A DNA stretch of 34,464 nt from CAIMDX01 sp041652155 (lineage in GTDB: Bacteria > Patescibacteriota > Minisyncoccia > Minisyncoccales > JAQTVQ01): NCBI GenBank assembly GCA_041652155.1, contig JBAZHV010000010.1, positions 1 to 34,464 on the forward strand, in the 5' to 3' direction. A model generated the notes under the pieces. That model did not search any database. It had not been told where the DNA came from and saw only the letters and a list, made by a program, of their open reading frames with translations. The first letter of the stretch is position 1, and every line of letters begins with the position of its first letter. A program made the translations under genes and the position numbers. Below, piece after piece: positions 15,857 to 24,038 of this stretch.

Positions 15857-16109
15857 CTCAAGTGGAAAAGTGATAGTGGAATATCAAGCGATTAGTTATA
15901 TAATTATTTTAGAAAAGCGCCGCGCCGGCGGATATCGATAGCAGCCGCTGTCAAATAGCGCCGGATAAAATAAATAACAATGATCACTCCTTTAAATTGG
16001 GAGATTGGTGGTTAAAAAGCTGTCCAAGGCGTTCGAGTTGTGCCCGTTGCTCGGCCGTTTGTTACGGCTTTAACGATCAAGACCGAATTTTAGAGGAAAG
16101 CAGAACAAT

Positions 16110-16481
16110 ATGACTAAGCAAATGAAAATCTTGGGAATGGCGGCAGCCACAGCCCTGATAATCGGCGGAGCGTTATGGCTTTACTATTCTTTCAGACAAA
16201 CGGAGAATATGGAGCAAATTCCATCTTCGGCCGGAGGGCTGGAGAGTCAGCAGCAGACAGGATCTCCTGAAACATTAACATCGCCTTCGGACGTTTCCGA
16301 TAACGCTATCGATCAAGATTTGCGAACGATAGATGCACAATTAAATGGTTTGGAAGCAGATGTGGGAAGCGTTGACCAATCGGTCGAAGAGAGCCAAGGA
16401 ACATCGCCGGAAGAATCTCAAAGCGTTAAAGGGTCTCAGAGCGTCCAGCCGGGAGGGCTTGAGGTCAGTCCAGCAGAATAA
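16110..16481 (+). CDS. small anchored acidic Ser/Gln-rich protein
   Basis: The 123-residue product begins with a basic tip and one membrane segment (about residues 7-25). A low-complexity outer part rich in Ser, Glu, Gln and Gly follows. A short amphipathic stretch (IDQDLRTIDAQLNGLEADV, about 68-86) may form a coiled coil. No family is recognised. AGAGGAAAG at about 16091 is a fair ribosome binding site. The next gene begins 45 bases downstream on the same strand and also encodes an exported coiled-coil protein, so the two may be cell-surface partners. Confidence 0.6.
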   Translation: MTKQMKILGMAAATALIIGGALWLYYSFRQTENMEQIPSSAGGLESQQQTGSPETLTSPSDVSDNAIDQDLRTIDAQLNGLEADVGSVDQSVEESQGTSPEESQSVKGSQSVQPGGLEVSPAE

Positions 16482-16526
16482 AAGAAAAAATTTGCCGTAT
16501 TTTTAACAAAAATCAATTAAAAAATT

Positions 16527-17387
16527 ATGCAAAAATATCAAAAATATTCAGCGATATCCTTGGTATGCTTTTTATCGTTCGTTTTTTTCATCACGAGCGC
16601 TCAAGCTTCTTTCGAAGGATCTGCCAATAATAAACCGGTAGTCAAGTCTCCCAATTCCGCCGCTGCGAGGCCGGCAACTTCTGTTGATAAATCCACCATC
16701 GGCGGCGGTTCGGCCAGCGCTTCCCAGGGAAGATCGGGAGCGATAGACCGTGCCGGCGAAGAGGCCGGCAACAGGATAGCGGCGCTTGGCAAATTGTCGG
16801 AAAAGTTAAACCAGATGAAGAAAATTTCGGAAGACCAAAAAATAAAACTTCAGGCGGAAATACAGGAAGCGATCAATAATCTCACTGCTCTTAAAACAAA
16901 GATAGATTCCGATACCGATCCGGAGGCTTTAAAATCCGACATACAGTCGATCGCCAAAGAATACAGGGTCTATATGCTGGTTGTGCCAAGAATACAGATC
17001 CTTGCCGCCGTTGAAAGAGTTAACGCTACCGCGGAAATGCTCGGAACGATCTCTCAAAAATTGCAAACCCGGTTGTCCCAGTTGCCTCAAGGCAGCGACA
17101 TTTCGGCTCTTCAAACCGCTTTAACAGACTTTAACGCCAAAATTTTCGACGCGAAAACGCAGGCTCAGGCCGCCGCGGATGCGGTGATTGATCTGGCCCC
17201 GGATAATGGAGACAAGGCTGTTTTAGAAAAGAATAACCAGGCGTTGAAAACCGCCCGCGCCGCCCTTCAAGCGGCGCAAAAAGATCTGGTATCCGCGCGC
17301 AAAGACGCTTCGGATATCGTGAAAGGGATGAAAGAATTGTTGAAATCCAATCGTTCGGTTCCGGCCAGCTCCGCTCCGGTCGAATAG
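16527..17387 (+). CDS. secreted coiled-coil protein, unknown
   Basis: The 286-residue product has a signal peptide at 1-28 (hydrophobic core, then TSAQASF, a plausible signal-peptidase I site). A Ser/Gly-rich linker follows, then about 200 residues of long amphipathic helices with heptad spacing (IAALGKLSEKLNQMKKISED, and QAAQKDLVSARKDASDIVK near the end). Similar exported helical-bundle proteins occur in Patescibacteria without known role. No cell-wall anchor motif is visible at the C terminus. It probably shares a transcript with the 16110 gene and ends at a strong terminator eleven bases past the stop. Confidence 0.65.
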   Translation: MQKYQKYSAISLVCFLSFVFFITSAQASFEGSANNKPVVKSPNSAAARPATSVDKSTIGGGSASASQGRSGAIDRAGEEAGNRIAALGKLSEKLNQMKKISEDQKIKLQAEIQEAINNLTALKTKIDSDTDPEALKSDIQSIAKEYRVYMLVVPRIQILAAVERVNATAEMLGTISQKLQTRLSQLPQGSDISALQTALTDFNAKIFDAKTQAQAAADAVIDLAPDNGDKAVLEKNNQALKTARAALQAAQKDLVSARKDASDIVKGMKELLKSNRSVPASSAPVE

Positions 17388-17397
17388 CACAATTTAT

Positions 17398-17428
17398 AAA
17401 GCCGCCCTTTGATCGGGGGCGGCTTTTT
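17398..17428 (+). terminator. strong intrinsic terminator
   Basis: AAAGCCGCCC pairs with GGGCGGCTTT, and five T follow. Confidence 0.85.
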
Positions 17429-17525
17429 GTCGGCTTGGCGAGGATGGACGCCACTTGACATATGGGCTGTAATTTAATAACCTTGCAGTTAAACAGCCGT
17501 AAGTTATCGAACGTTAAAGAAAAAA

Positions 17526-17612
17526 ATGAATAAAGCATCCTCCAAAAATATTTTTAGATGTATGTTTATGTCCGACATGGTTTCGGGAGGTTTTATTCTA
17601 GGATCAAAATAA
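17526..17612 (+). CDS. candidate leader peptide, Met-rich
   Basis: A 28-residue frame runs from ATG 17526 to TAA 17610-17612. Residues 12-18 read CMFMSDM, so three Met codons fall within six residues, directly before the antiterminator segment at 17581. That spacing matches the Cys codons in the cysK leader at 30552. The frame overlaps the pairing segments, as expected of a leader peptide whose translation sets RNA folding. No Shine-Dalgarno site is visible and the amino-acid bias is modest, so it could be a chance frame in a protein-free leader. Confidence 0.35.
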   Translation: MNKASSKNIFRCMFMSDMVSGGFILGSK

Positions 17613-17639
17613 ATAAGGTCCTTGATATCGCAGATACAG

Positions 17640-17668
17640 CCTCCCGAAAAAGATCGGGAGGTTTTTTT
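17640..17668 (+). terminator. attenuator terminator inside the leader
   Basis: CCTCCCG pairs with CGGGAGG around an eight-base loop, followed by seven T. It lies about 97 bases before the gene it would control. Confidence 0.75.
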
Positions 17669-17764
17669 ATCTCTAGAATTGCTTATCAGATGTCTGGTAA
17701 GCGGTTGCCGGGATAAAAAATATCCGGCGCAACTTTAAAACAAAATATGGAAAGAGGGATGGAA

Positions 17765-18691
17765 ATGAACGTAATATGGTTTAGACAGGAAATAAGGAAC
17801 AGGTGGAGGAACAATGGCGCTATCCGCCAGAGAGTGAATTCTTTTATAGAAAAGAATTACGGGATACAAGATTTCTCGGAATCCATTTCCGGAAATGTTG
17901 ATCCATCGGTTGGCTATATGGCTATGCCGGTATCTTTGCTGACACCTAATGTCGAGACCGTCGCGATATGGTCTCTGGCCCAAAAGCTTGGATTCGATTT
18001 GAACATACTGACCAGACCTTGGGACATTTTTTCCGGAAACGATTGGCGAAAGTCATCTTTGGCCGCAATGAGCTGGTTCGATGGCTCTTCCAACTTGGAG
18101 AAGACGGAGATTTGCTCTCCCGATCTCGGACAGGTCCTGTGGCAGATAACCGTGCCCGGTGCCAGGCGTACTTTGCAGGGTTATCACTTGGGTCTTGCGC
18201 TTGATGTTTTCGGGACGGAAGGACTGCCTTCTATCTTCGATTTGAGCCGTTTATCCAGCTGGTGCCTGTCTCAAGCCAAGATCAACAAGCCGGAAGAAGT
18301 TTATGCAAACCTAGGCGGCTATGCGGTGATCCAACCTTTGGAGGGAACTTCCGGAAAGATATCTTCAATTTGGCCGTCGCTGGAATGGTCTTGGCCGCTG
18401 ATAATTTCGGCTCTGCTCATCCAAAACGGCATTCTTTTCGCAGGCCATAGCTATAATTCCAAGATCAGCGGAGCTATAGAGACGGTCAAGAAAGAAACAG
18501 GCATTGAACCGTTAATGGTCAATATGCGGCGCAACTGGAGAAGGGTATGCTACAACAGATATTTCCGCGGTACCGAATGGCAGGAAGCTTTTCTTGCCGA
18601 ACTTGACGGAGGAGAATTAGTAAAAGATCCTCTTTCTTCCGTGTTTGAAGACACGGTAAGAAGGGCAATCTTTTTTAGCAGGGGGACATGA
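17765..18691 (+). CDS. unknown soluble protein behind an attenuator-like leader
   Basis: I do not recognise this protein of 308 residues (314 from the in-frame ATG at 17747). It is rich in Trp and Ser, has no signal peptide or clear membrane segment, and looks mixed alpha/beta. Segments such as FDLNILTRPWDIFSGNDWR and IEPLMVNMRRNWRRVCYN stand out but match nothing I know. The ATG at 17765 is chosen because AGAGGG at 17753-17758 lies six bases upstream. The long folded leader suggests control by a metabolite or amino-acid supply. Its terminator overlaps the end of the reading frame. Confidence 0.6.
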   Translation: MNVIWFRQEIRNRWRNNGAIRQRVNSFIEKNYGIQDFSESISGNVDPSVGYMAMPVSLLTPNVETVAIWSLAQKLGFDLNILTRPWDIFSGNDWRKSSLAAMSWFDGSSNLEKTEICSPDLGQVLWQITVPGARRTLQGYHLGLALDVFGTEGLPSIFDLSRLSSWCLSQAKINKPEEVYANLGGYAVIQPLEGTSGKISSIWPSLEWSWPLIISALLIQNGILFAGHSYNSKISGAIETVKKETGIEPLMVNMRRNWRRVCYNRYFRGTEWQEAFLAELDGGELVKDPLSSVFEDTVRRAIFFSRGT

Positions 18692-18710
18692 CATCATCGT
18701 CCCCGTTTTT
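18682..18710 (+). terminator. terminator overlapping the 3' end of the 17765 gene
   Basis: GGGGAC (18682-18687) pairs with GTCCCC (18699-18704) and five T follow after one G. The left arm includes the last codons, and the stop TGA lies in the loop. Confidence 0.7.
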
Positions 18711-18772
18711 ATTGTTATTTTTCGAATAAAAAGGCGTTCAACTATCAAAAAACGGGAGGTTGTAATATAATA

Positions 18773-19603
18773 ATGTCGGGTAAAAATATGATCAGCTATT
18801 TGCTTGTCGGACATTTCGCAAAAGATATAATTATTAAGGATCCGTTATCCTGCAAGATCGGAGGCGGAGTTTACTATTCCGGCATTATCGCGCGCAAGCT
18901 CGGGGCGGACGTCAAAGTGTTGTCTAGTTATTCCAAGGAGATGGAAGAAGATGTTTTATCGACTAGTTTTAATATCTCCGGAATCCCTTCCGCCCGGACC
19001 ACAACATTTGAAAATATTTATCAGGGAGAGGAAAGGGTCCAATACTGGCATGAGAGCGCGGAAGAAATAAATGAAAAGGCCGCCGGAGCTTTATCTTCTA
19101 AGGACAAGAAGATACTGAAGGGGAACAGTATAATCCAATTCGCTCCCATAGCCGACGAAGTAAAAAAAGATATTTTGGAAGCGGTTGAAGGAGAGATCGT
19201 TGGCGCAACCCTTCAAGGATGGCTTAGGGGGAGAGAAGATGACGGCAAAGTATTTTTTAATCATTGGAAAGAATATAAAGAATTTCTCCCTTTGTTGGAT
19301 ATCGCGATTGCCAGCGAAGAGGATGTGCGTTGCGACTATGAGATGATCAAGGAATATTCGAAATACGCCAAGCTTTTAGTAATAACCAGAGGCGGGAAAG
19401 GGTGTTCGGTCATCGAAAAGGGCGGGAGTAAAGAGTATTCTCCCAAAAAAGTGATACAGGGCAAAGATTACACCGGTGCCGGAGACGCATTCGCCGCCGG
19501 TTATTTGATGGAATATTACCGCACTCGCGACCCGTATGCTTCGGCAATAAAGGCCAACGATATTGCGGCGGAACATATTGAGAGAGAAGAAGCGCGTTTT
19601 TAA
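18773..19603 (+). CDS. PfkB-family carbohydrate kinase
   Basis: The 276-residue product is a ribokinase-like sugar or nucleoside kinase. It shows YLLVGHFAKDI at the N terminus, CKIGGGVYYSG (first PfkB motif) at 27-37, and the second motif DYTGAGDAFAAGYL at 232-245, with D238 as the catalytic base. The substrate cannot be told, and at 276 residues it is shorter than the usual ~300. GGGAGG at 18754-18759 precedes the ATG by 13 bases, and a second ATG at 18788 is possible. Its stop overlaps the stop of the convergent YfiH gene by three bases. Confidence 0.85.
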   Translation: MSGKNMISYLLVGHFAKDIIIKDPLSCKIGGGVYYSGIIARKLGADVKVLSSYSKEMEEDVLSTSFNISGIPSARTTTFENIYQGEERVQYWHESAEEINEKAAGALSSKDKKILKGNSIIQFAPIADEVKKDILEAVEGEIVGATLQGWLRGREDDGKVFFNHWKEYKEFLPLLDIAIASEEDVRCDYEMIKEYSKYAKLLVITRGGKGCSVIEKGGSKEYSPKKVIQGKDYTGAGDAFAAGYLMEYYRTRDPYASAIKANDIAAEHIEREEARF

Positions 19604-20313
19604 TTTTTCCACCCGATGTAAGCGATCATTGTCTGGACATTTTGCGGTTTATCTCGGCGATAAGAAAAATATTTGTCCAGGCAGTGGGTGCACTCTTGGC
19701 TGACAGAAATATTTTCTTTCGCCAGGCCGGATGCCAGGAGCTGATCTTCGACGATGCCCGATAAGTCGATGAAAGTTTTATTTTCGCGTTTGCTGATAAA
19801 TTGAGGGTATTCGGGGAACTCCCTTAATGTATCTTCCGATACTTCAAAATGGCAGGATCGGATGTGGGGGCCGATGTAAGCGATGATATTTTTAGGGTCT
19901 GCTTTGTAATTTTTTAAAAATATTTTTGCCGTTTCGCTCGCTATCTGCAATTTGACCGCGCGCCAGCCGGCGTGGGCTATGGCGGTTATCCTTTTTTCAG
20001 GGTCGTAAAAGTACAGCGGCAGGCAATCAGCCACAGTGATGGTCAGGATAATGCCGGGTATGTTCGTGATCAGGGCGTCGTATCCGGACAATACCTTTCC
20101 TTTTTGAGATCCGTCGACCATTGCGATCTTGTTTCCATGGACCAGCCCGGCATTTGCCGCGCTTGCGAGATAATTGATGCCGCGTCCGGCAAAAAAATCG
20201 CATCTGTTCTGCAAGCATCGAGGATTGTTGCCGCCGATGTCCAATTTCATATTCCCATCTTTTTTCTCGGACAGACCCCATATTAAATTGTCGAATTTTT
20301 CAAGATTGGCCAT
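19600..20313 (-). CDS. YfiH/YlmD family purine nucleoside phosphorylase (laccase domain, DUF152)
   Basis: The 237-residue product fits PF02578, once called multicopper polyphenol oxidase. Members are now known to act on purine nucleosides (adenosine deaminase and phosphorylase activity), with zinc held by two His and one Cys. The candidate residues are H59 (AGLVHGNK), C97 (TVADCLPLYF) and H114 (AIAHAGWRA). The end reads CTHC...YFSYRRDK, another family mark. Length is normal. It converges with the PfkB kinase gene and diverges from the radical SAM gene. Pairing with a sugar/nucleoside kinase neighbour could reflect nucleoside salvage, but this is inference. Confidence 0.9.
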   Translation of the reverse strand: MANLEKFDNLIWGLSEKKDGNMKLDIGGNNPRCLQNRCDFFAGRGINYLASAANAGLVHGNKIAMVDGSQKGKVLSGYDALITNIPGIILTITVADCLPLYFYDPEKRITAIAHAGWRAVKLQIASETAKIFLKNYKADPKNIIAYIGPHIRSCHFEVSEDTLREFPEYPQFISKRENKTFIDLSGIVEDQLLASGLAKENISVSQECTHCLDKYFSYRRDKPQNVQTMIAYIGWKN

Positions 20314-20367
20314 TACTGAATATTTCGTTTAAAATAGTCCTATAAGATATTCATTCTAACTTTATTA

Positions 20368-20421
20368 TTGACCGTTTTCAAATAAGGGCCGATCGGACGG
20401 CAAGTTAAAAAATGATCGGCC
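20368..20421 (+). promoter_or_regulatory. promoter region and leader hairpin of the radical SAM gene
   Basis: TTGACC at 20368-20373 is a possible -35 box. An 8-bp perfect stem, GGCCGATC (20387-20394) with GATCGGCC (20414-20421), ends ten bases before the ATG at 20432, so it may control translation start. Confidence 0.4.
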
Positions 20422-20431
20422 AAAAATTTTT

Positions 20432-21517
20432 ATGTTCTACTGCGACCCGATAAAAATTGCGGAAATGATAAGGCCGAGGATGATGAAGGATGGGAAATAT
20501 TTGGTTTCAAAGATCGCGGGAGCGGGCCAGGATCCGGGAGAGAGAAAAATTTTGGACGAATATTTCAGATATAAAGAATATATCGATAACGATGAATGGC
20601 TTTCAGCAGGGGCGGAAAAGAGATGGGACCCTGCATTTTTAGGCTTGGCCAATGGCTATGAGAGCAGGCCCGTACAAGAGGTCAAAAAATTGGAGTTTCA
20701 AAACCCGGCTTATTCGGCGGCTTATGGTTTGAAAGGGGACCCGAGAGATTATAATAAAGTTTTTACCGTGCAGGCCGCCGGGTGCGATTTTGATTGCAAT
20801 TATTGTTTCGTTCCGAAAAAATTGAATACCGCGGATCCGAGCCTCGGAAAATATTTTTCAGCTAAAGATATCGTCGAGCATTTTTTGCTGGCGAGATCGC
20901 GGTCGAAAAACCCGATGAACGTTTTGCGTTTGAGCGGGGGCAACCCTACTATTGTCCCGGAAATGATCCTGGATGCGTACAGGACGATGAAAGATACGAA
21001 GGCTGATGCCTATCTTTGGGTCGATTCCAACCTTTCCGCCTATCGTTATATGGAAGCGCTGGGCAAAGATTTTAAAGAAATGCTTGGGCAAAAAGATATC
21101 GGGGTGGTTGGCTGTTTCAAGGGGGTTTGCGCCGATGACTTCAGTTTGATATCCGGGGCCTCTCCGGACCATTACAAACAGCAATTCGAAACCATGCGCT
21201 GGTTCTTGGAACAAAGAACGGATTTTTATATCTATCTGCCGGCATTGGTTTACGGGGAGAACGTCGAAGAGAAGCTGGCTTGGTTCGCAACGGAGCTGAA
21301 AAATATTGATCGCGTCCTGCCGTTGCGCGTCGAGATGCTGTCCGTCATCGATTACCCCGGCGCTAAGATAAATTTTGAACGGGCGGGCAAGCTGGGCAGG
21401 GCAATGCCAAAAACCGATCAAAGGCTTGTTTTCGATGTTTGGTATAATAAAATATTGCCGAGTTTTTACTCCAAAAAAGACTTGGAAAAATATTGCTGCC
21501 AATGTCTTTTATATTGA
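20432..21517 (+). CDS. radical SAM protein of unknown substrate
   Basis: The 361-residue product has the C-x3-C-x2-C cluster motif at C118, C122 and C125 (AAGCDFDCNYCFVP), which binds the [4Fe-4S] cluster that cleaves S-adenosylmethionine. LRLSGGNPT at about 170-178 is the usual GGE-like strand that contacts SAM. Cys residues near the C terminus (KYCCQCLLY) might hold a second cluster, but a full motif is not seen. The N-terminal 110 residues have no recognised domain. It stands alone, divergent from yfiH, and has its own terminator, so context gives no substrate. Confidence 0.85.
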   Translation: MFYCDPIKIAEMIRPRMMKDGKYLVSKIAGAGQDPGERKILDEYFRYKEYIDNDEWLSAGAEKRWDPAFLGLANGYESRPVQEVKKLEFQNPAYSAAYGLKGDPRDYNKVFTVQAAGCDFDCNYCFVPKKLNTADPSLGKYFSAKDIVEHFLLARSRSKNPMNVLRLSGGNPTIVPEMILDAYRTMKDTKADAYLWVDSNLSAYRYMEALGKDFKEMLGQKDIGVVGCFKGVCADDFSLISGASPDHYKQQFETMRWFLEQRTDFYIYLPALVYGENVEEKLAWFATELKNIDRVLPLRVEMLSVIDYPGAKINFERAGKLGRAMPKTDQRLVFDVWYNKILPSFYSKKDLEKYCCQCLLY

Positions 21518-21542
21518 TCCGGACACGAGACAGATCAAAATT

Positions 21543-21567
21543 AAAACGCCCTTATTGCGGCGTTTTT
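21543..21567 (+). terminator. intrinsic terminator of the radical SAM gene
   Basis: AAAACGCC / GGCGTTTT with an eight-base loop and T run. Confidence 0.85.
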
Positions 21568-21603
21568 TGGTTTGGCGAGTGCGTAATTTTTTGAAAAAAA
21601 GTT

Positions 21604-21632
21604 GAGGATGCATCTCATTCGATGGCATCCTC
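21604..21632. repeat. strong inverted repeat without T tail
   Basis: GAGGATGC-ATC pairs with GAT-G-GCATCCTC: eleven pairs and one bulge. No T run follows on either strand, so it is not a standard terminator. Beyond it, 21633-21937 shows no supportable gene. Confidence 0.5.
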
Positions 21633-21937
21633 GTAACCTGTATATATTTTATTTTTGTCACCATAATTTGGCAATTATCTTAACGGTTTTCCCGATAGAT
21701 CAAGGCCTAATTTTTGGTAGCCTTTGGCGCATCGCTTTACTTTTCCGTCCGCGCCAAGCGGCTTTTTATCCGGAGCGCCATACGCGCATTTGTTCTTTTC
21801 TTCTGGCATCGTTCTCCCTTCCTTTTGCTCCGCTATTAAACCCGAAAAATATATAATAACGGGAAGATTAAAAGAGCATTATTCTCTTAGCGTTTTTTGC
21901 GGTTTTAGTAAAGGCCTGTTATCCATAGGCCGGCAAT

Positions 21938-22372
21938 TTGAACCGACAAATGACTGCGCGCGGAAGGCGAATATCAAATTTGCAGAAATTGAAAGAAATC
22001 CGCCAAGAAGGTAAATTTATATTTGATTCCGCGGAATTCAACACGATCAATATCATTTATATATCTCTTAATTTTTTGGCCGCAGCAATCGGAGCCAATA
22101 ATCTTCTCATATCTCTTAGTGTTGCCAGCATCGCTTTTTTGAACATATTGATACATACCTTGGGAGCGGTTTTTGCCAGGTGTTATTCTCCGTGAACGGT
22201 CTCGGCGCTGGATCTTTTTCTTCTCTTGATCTTTGCCATCTATTCAGATCGCGATCGGAATGATATTTCTCATCCTTCTTATCGGACTATTCTTGCCTGC
22301 GGCTTGCTGATCTTGGGGCCAATCATGCTCGCGGCGGGCGTCTTTAATAAGTTGTTACGGATCAAAAATTGA
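21938..22372 (+). pseudogene. decayed HXXEE-like membrane protein gene with in-frame TGA
   Basis: One frame (TTG or ATG start, last codon before TGA 22370-22372) is open except for a TGA at 22193-22195. Before the TGA, the chain reads FLNILIHTLGAVFARCYSP; after it, TVSALDLFLLLIFAIYS, then another hydrophobic segment and LLRIKN. In HXXEE-family membrane proteins the matching motif is YSPG followed by TA-L, so the TGA stands where a glycine (GGA) is expected. The N-terminal part with the H-x-x-E-E motif is not found upstream, where there is a TAG. It looks truncated and dead. The family call rests on the middle motif only. Confidence 0.5.
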
Positions 22373-22455
22373 AGAGTTCATTTGATCGGCGAGCAGGGCA
22401 AGTTTGACGAGAAGAAGGAAAGAGAGTATAAATTAAGTCAATTTAAGCCGAAAAT

Positions 22456-22487
22456 CGGCAATAACTTGATCTGAAAGTTATTTGCCG
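22456..22487 (+). repeat. leader hairpin before the 22531 gene
   Basis: CGGCA-ATAACTT pairs with AAGTTAT-TTGCCG: twelve pairs with one bulged base. No T run follows. It lies 43 bases before the ATG and could be part of the 5' leader. Confidence 0.4.
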
Positions 22488-22530
22488 TTCAGCGATGTCC
22501 GGCAATGGCACTTTTAGATCTTAAAAAAGT

Positions 22531-23082
22531 ATGAACAAGCTATTAGTTGCCGCCGCGATCGTTTCCGGAGGAGCTGCGGGTATGATATTTTTACCCGGGA
22601 TGTTTGCGAACAATAAGGACAACGGACAAGCCAGCATCAGCCAAGTCGTGCAAGAAGCTGCGGTTGAACAGCCCGCGCAACAACCGGCGCCGGCGGAACA
22701 GGCCAAGAATCCGGAAACTGTTGCTCCGGAACCGGCGAAGGAGGACAAGCCCGCGGAATCTCCCGTCGAGAGAAAAGAATATTACGCGTTTGATCCCAGA
22801 GGGGATTATAAATACGAAGCCTATAGCGACTATATCAAGATAGTCATAGGCGACAATGGCAGATACGAAATTTGGGAGCCTGCGGACGAAGACTGGGGCA
22901 ACCAAAGCGGAATATTTCTGCTCAAAGAAGTGAGAACTTGGATAACGCGGGTTGACGGGATATACACAAAAGGTCCCCATGACGACGATTACGTTCTTTC
23001 CGTCATCATTCGCGATAACGGAAAAATGATCGCCAATATCGGCTATGCCGGAGCGGTAGCCGATCTGATCAAAATAAAATAG
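22531..23082 (+). CDS. anchored protein with Pro/Ala/Glu linker and a C-terminal domain
   Basis: The 183-residue product begins with an anchor or signal sequence (about 4-25, LLVAAAIVSGGAAGMIFLPG). A flexible linker rich in Pro, Ala, Glu and Gln follows (about 38-80), then a 100-residue domain with aromatic beta-type strands (DYIKIVIGDNGRYEIWEPAD, and a final GYAGAVADLIKIK). I do not recognise the domain. The layout suits a protein reaching out from the membrane. A terminator directly follows, so it is not part of the sigma factor operon. Confidence 0.6.
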   Translation: MNKLLVAAAIVSGGAAGMIFLPGMFANNKDNGQASISQVVQEAAVEQPAQQPAPAEQAKNPETVAPEPAKEDKPAESPVERKEYYAFDPRGDYKYEAYSDYIKIVIGDNGRYEIWEPADEDWGNQSGIFLLKEVRTWITRVDGIYTKGPHDDDYVLSVIIRDNGKMIANIGYAGAVADLIKIK

Positions 23083-23088
23083 TTTGCT

Positions 23089-23113
23089 AAAACTTCCCTT
23101 CCGGGGAAGTTTT
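23089..23113 (+). terminator. intrinsic terminator of the 22531 gene
   Basis: AAAACTTCCC / GGGAAGTTTT with a short loop lies seven bases past the stop, with a T-rich tail. A weaker hairpin follows (CCTC/GAGG with five T, about 23133-23158). The rest of the gap to 23383 has a possible -35 TTGACA (23275-23280) and TAGAAT (23302-23307), but their 21-base spacing is poor. Confidence 0.75.
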
Positions 23114-23383
23114 ATTTTTCAATTATTTTTTGAACGTCCTCTTCCCGGAGGGCTTTTTCATATCAATTCGACAATCGTCTTTTTATGCCTGATAATGATG
23201 GCAGTTGCTGCCGCGATCATCCTGAAAAGTTCAGTTGCGGAGGAGCGTTTTTATTCGTCGGGGGAAAAAGCGGATTGACAAATGTCCGAAAGTCGGCGAA
23301 CTAGAATAAATATAGTTTGTTAAATTAATACGGCGGCCTGCGGAGAAGCGAGAAGTGGATTTCTTTTTTACGGCCCATTATTC

Positions 23384-23977
23384 ATGGAGGACAAAGATCT
23401 GATAATCGAATATTTGCATGGAGATGAAAAATCTCTTGAGGCTCTGATCGCGAAATACCTCAAACCGGTTTACGGTTTTGTTTACGGTTACGCGAACAAT
23501 CCGGCCGACGCGCAAGATATCACGCAGGAAACTTTTTTAAAAATGTGGCGCAATATCAAAAAATTCGATCGCGAGAAAAATTTCAAATCATGGCTCTTCA
23601 GTATAGCCAAGAATGCTTCAATAGATTTTTTAAGGAAAAGGAAGACGGTGCCTTTTTCCAGCTTTGAAGGAGAAGAAGGGTATAACCCGCTAATGGAAAG
23701 CCTCACCGATCCGTCCCTTTCTTCATGGGATATGGCGGCGGCCAAGGAAAAACGCGCGGAGATCGATTCGGCCAAGAAGAAGATACCGGAGAAGTACCAA
23801 AAAGTCGTTTACCTGTACAACGATAAGGATATGAACTTTCGGGAGATATCGGAATTTCTTGGAGAGTCCATCAATACAGTTAAGAGCCGCTACAAGCGGG
23901 CCCTTGCCCAATTGAAACTTTTACTCGAGCCTGATGGATTCGATAAAAAGAACCGTAAAAATACAAAAAATAAATAA
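23384..23977 (+). CDS. ECF-type RNA polymerase sigma factor
   Basis: The 197-residue product has sigma region 2 at about 22-90 (DAQDITQETFLKMWRNIKKFD, then FKSWLFSIAKNASIDFLRKRK) and region 4 at about 128-182 (IPEKYQKVVYLYNDKDMNFREISEFLG, with TVKSRYKRALAQLK as the recognition helix). Regions 1 and 3 are absent, as in ECF factors. It heads a run of seven genes in the same direction ending with a MacAB-type efflux system, with gaps of 5 to 61 bases. It probably activates this operon in response to envelope stress; that regulon is inferred from position. A lysine- and asparagine-rich tail ends the chain. Confidence 0.92.
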   Translation: MEDKDLIIEYLHGDEKSLEALIAKYLKPVYGFVYGYANNPADAQDITQETFLKMWRNIKKFDREKNFKSWLFSIAKNASIDFLRKRKTVPFSSFEGEEGYNPLMESLTDPSLSSWDMAAAKEKRAEIDSAKKKIPEKYQKVVYLYNDKDMNFREISEFLGESINTVKSRYKRALAQLKLLLEPDGFDKKNRKNTKNK

Positions 23978-24038
23978 ACTGGATGGAGAATGCACCCAAA
24001 ATGCATTATCTTCCGTATTATCATAATATTAAGAAGGT

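Larger units (their letters stand above)
17455..17733 (+). promoter_or_regulatory. attenuator-like structured leader of the 17765 gene
   Basis: A TTGACA (17455-17460, weak -10) is followed by about 280 bases with successive hairpins. GGCTGT/ACAGCC spans 17465-17498. A competing set follows: CCTCC (17539-17543), TTTCGGGAGG (17581-17590), CCTCCCGAAA (17640-17649) and CGGGAGG with seven T (17655-17668). Segment two can pair with segment three over ten bases (antiterminator), or segment three with segment four over seven bases (terminator). Two more hairpins, at 17681-17702 and 17704-17733, lie just before the gene. The arrangement matches a trp-type attenuator. Confidence 0.55.

Noticed and set aside
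16010..16080. tRNA-like GTTCGAG stretch
   Set aside because: The surrounding bases do not form an acceptor stem or anticodon arm.
21602..21856. 84-residue plus-strand frame in the 21.6 kb gap
   Set aside because: It begins within the long inverted repeat, has no ribosome binding site and no protein-like pattern; treated as chance.
20432..22372. Use of UGA as a glycine codon in this genome
   Set aside because: recQ, mltG, the antitoxin, the 6836 gene and others end in TGA just before terminators or the next gene, so UGA acts as a stop.
23084..23278. 64-residue plus-strand frame with a clean hydrophobic segment near its end
   Set aside because: The only usable early start (TTG) lies inside the terminator of the previous gene, and the hydrophobic part has no ATG before it. 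It may be a small relic or chance frame.
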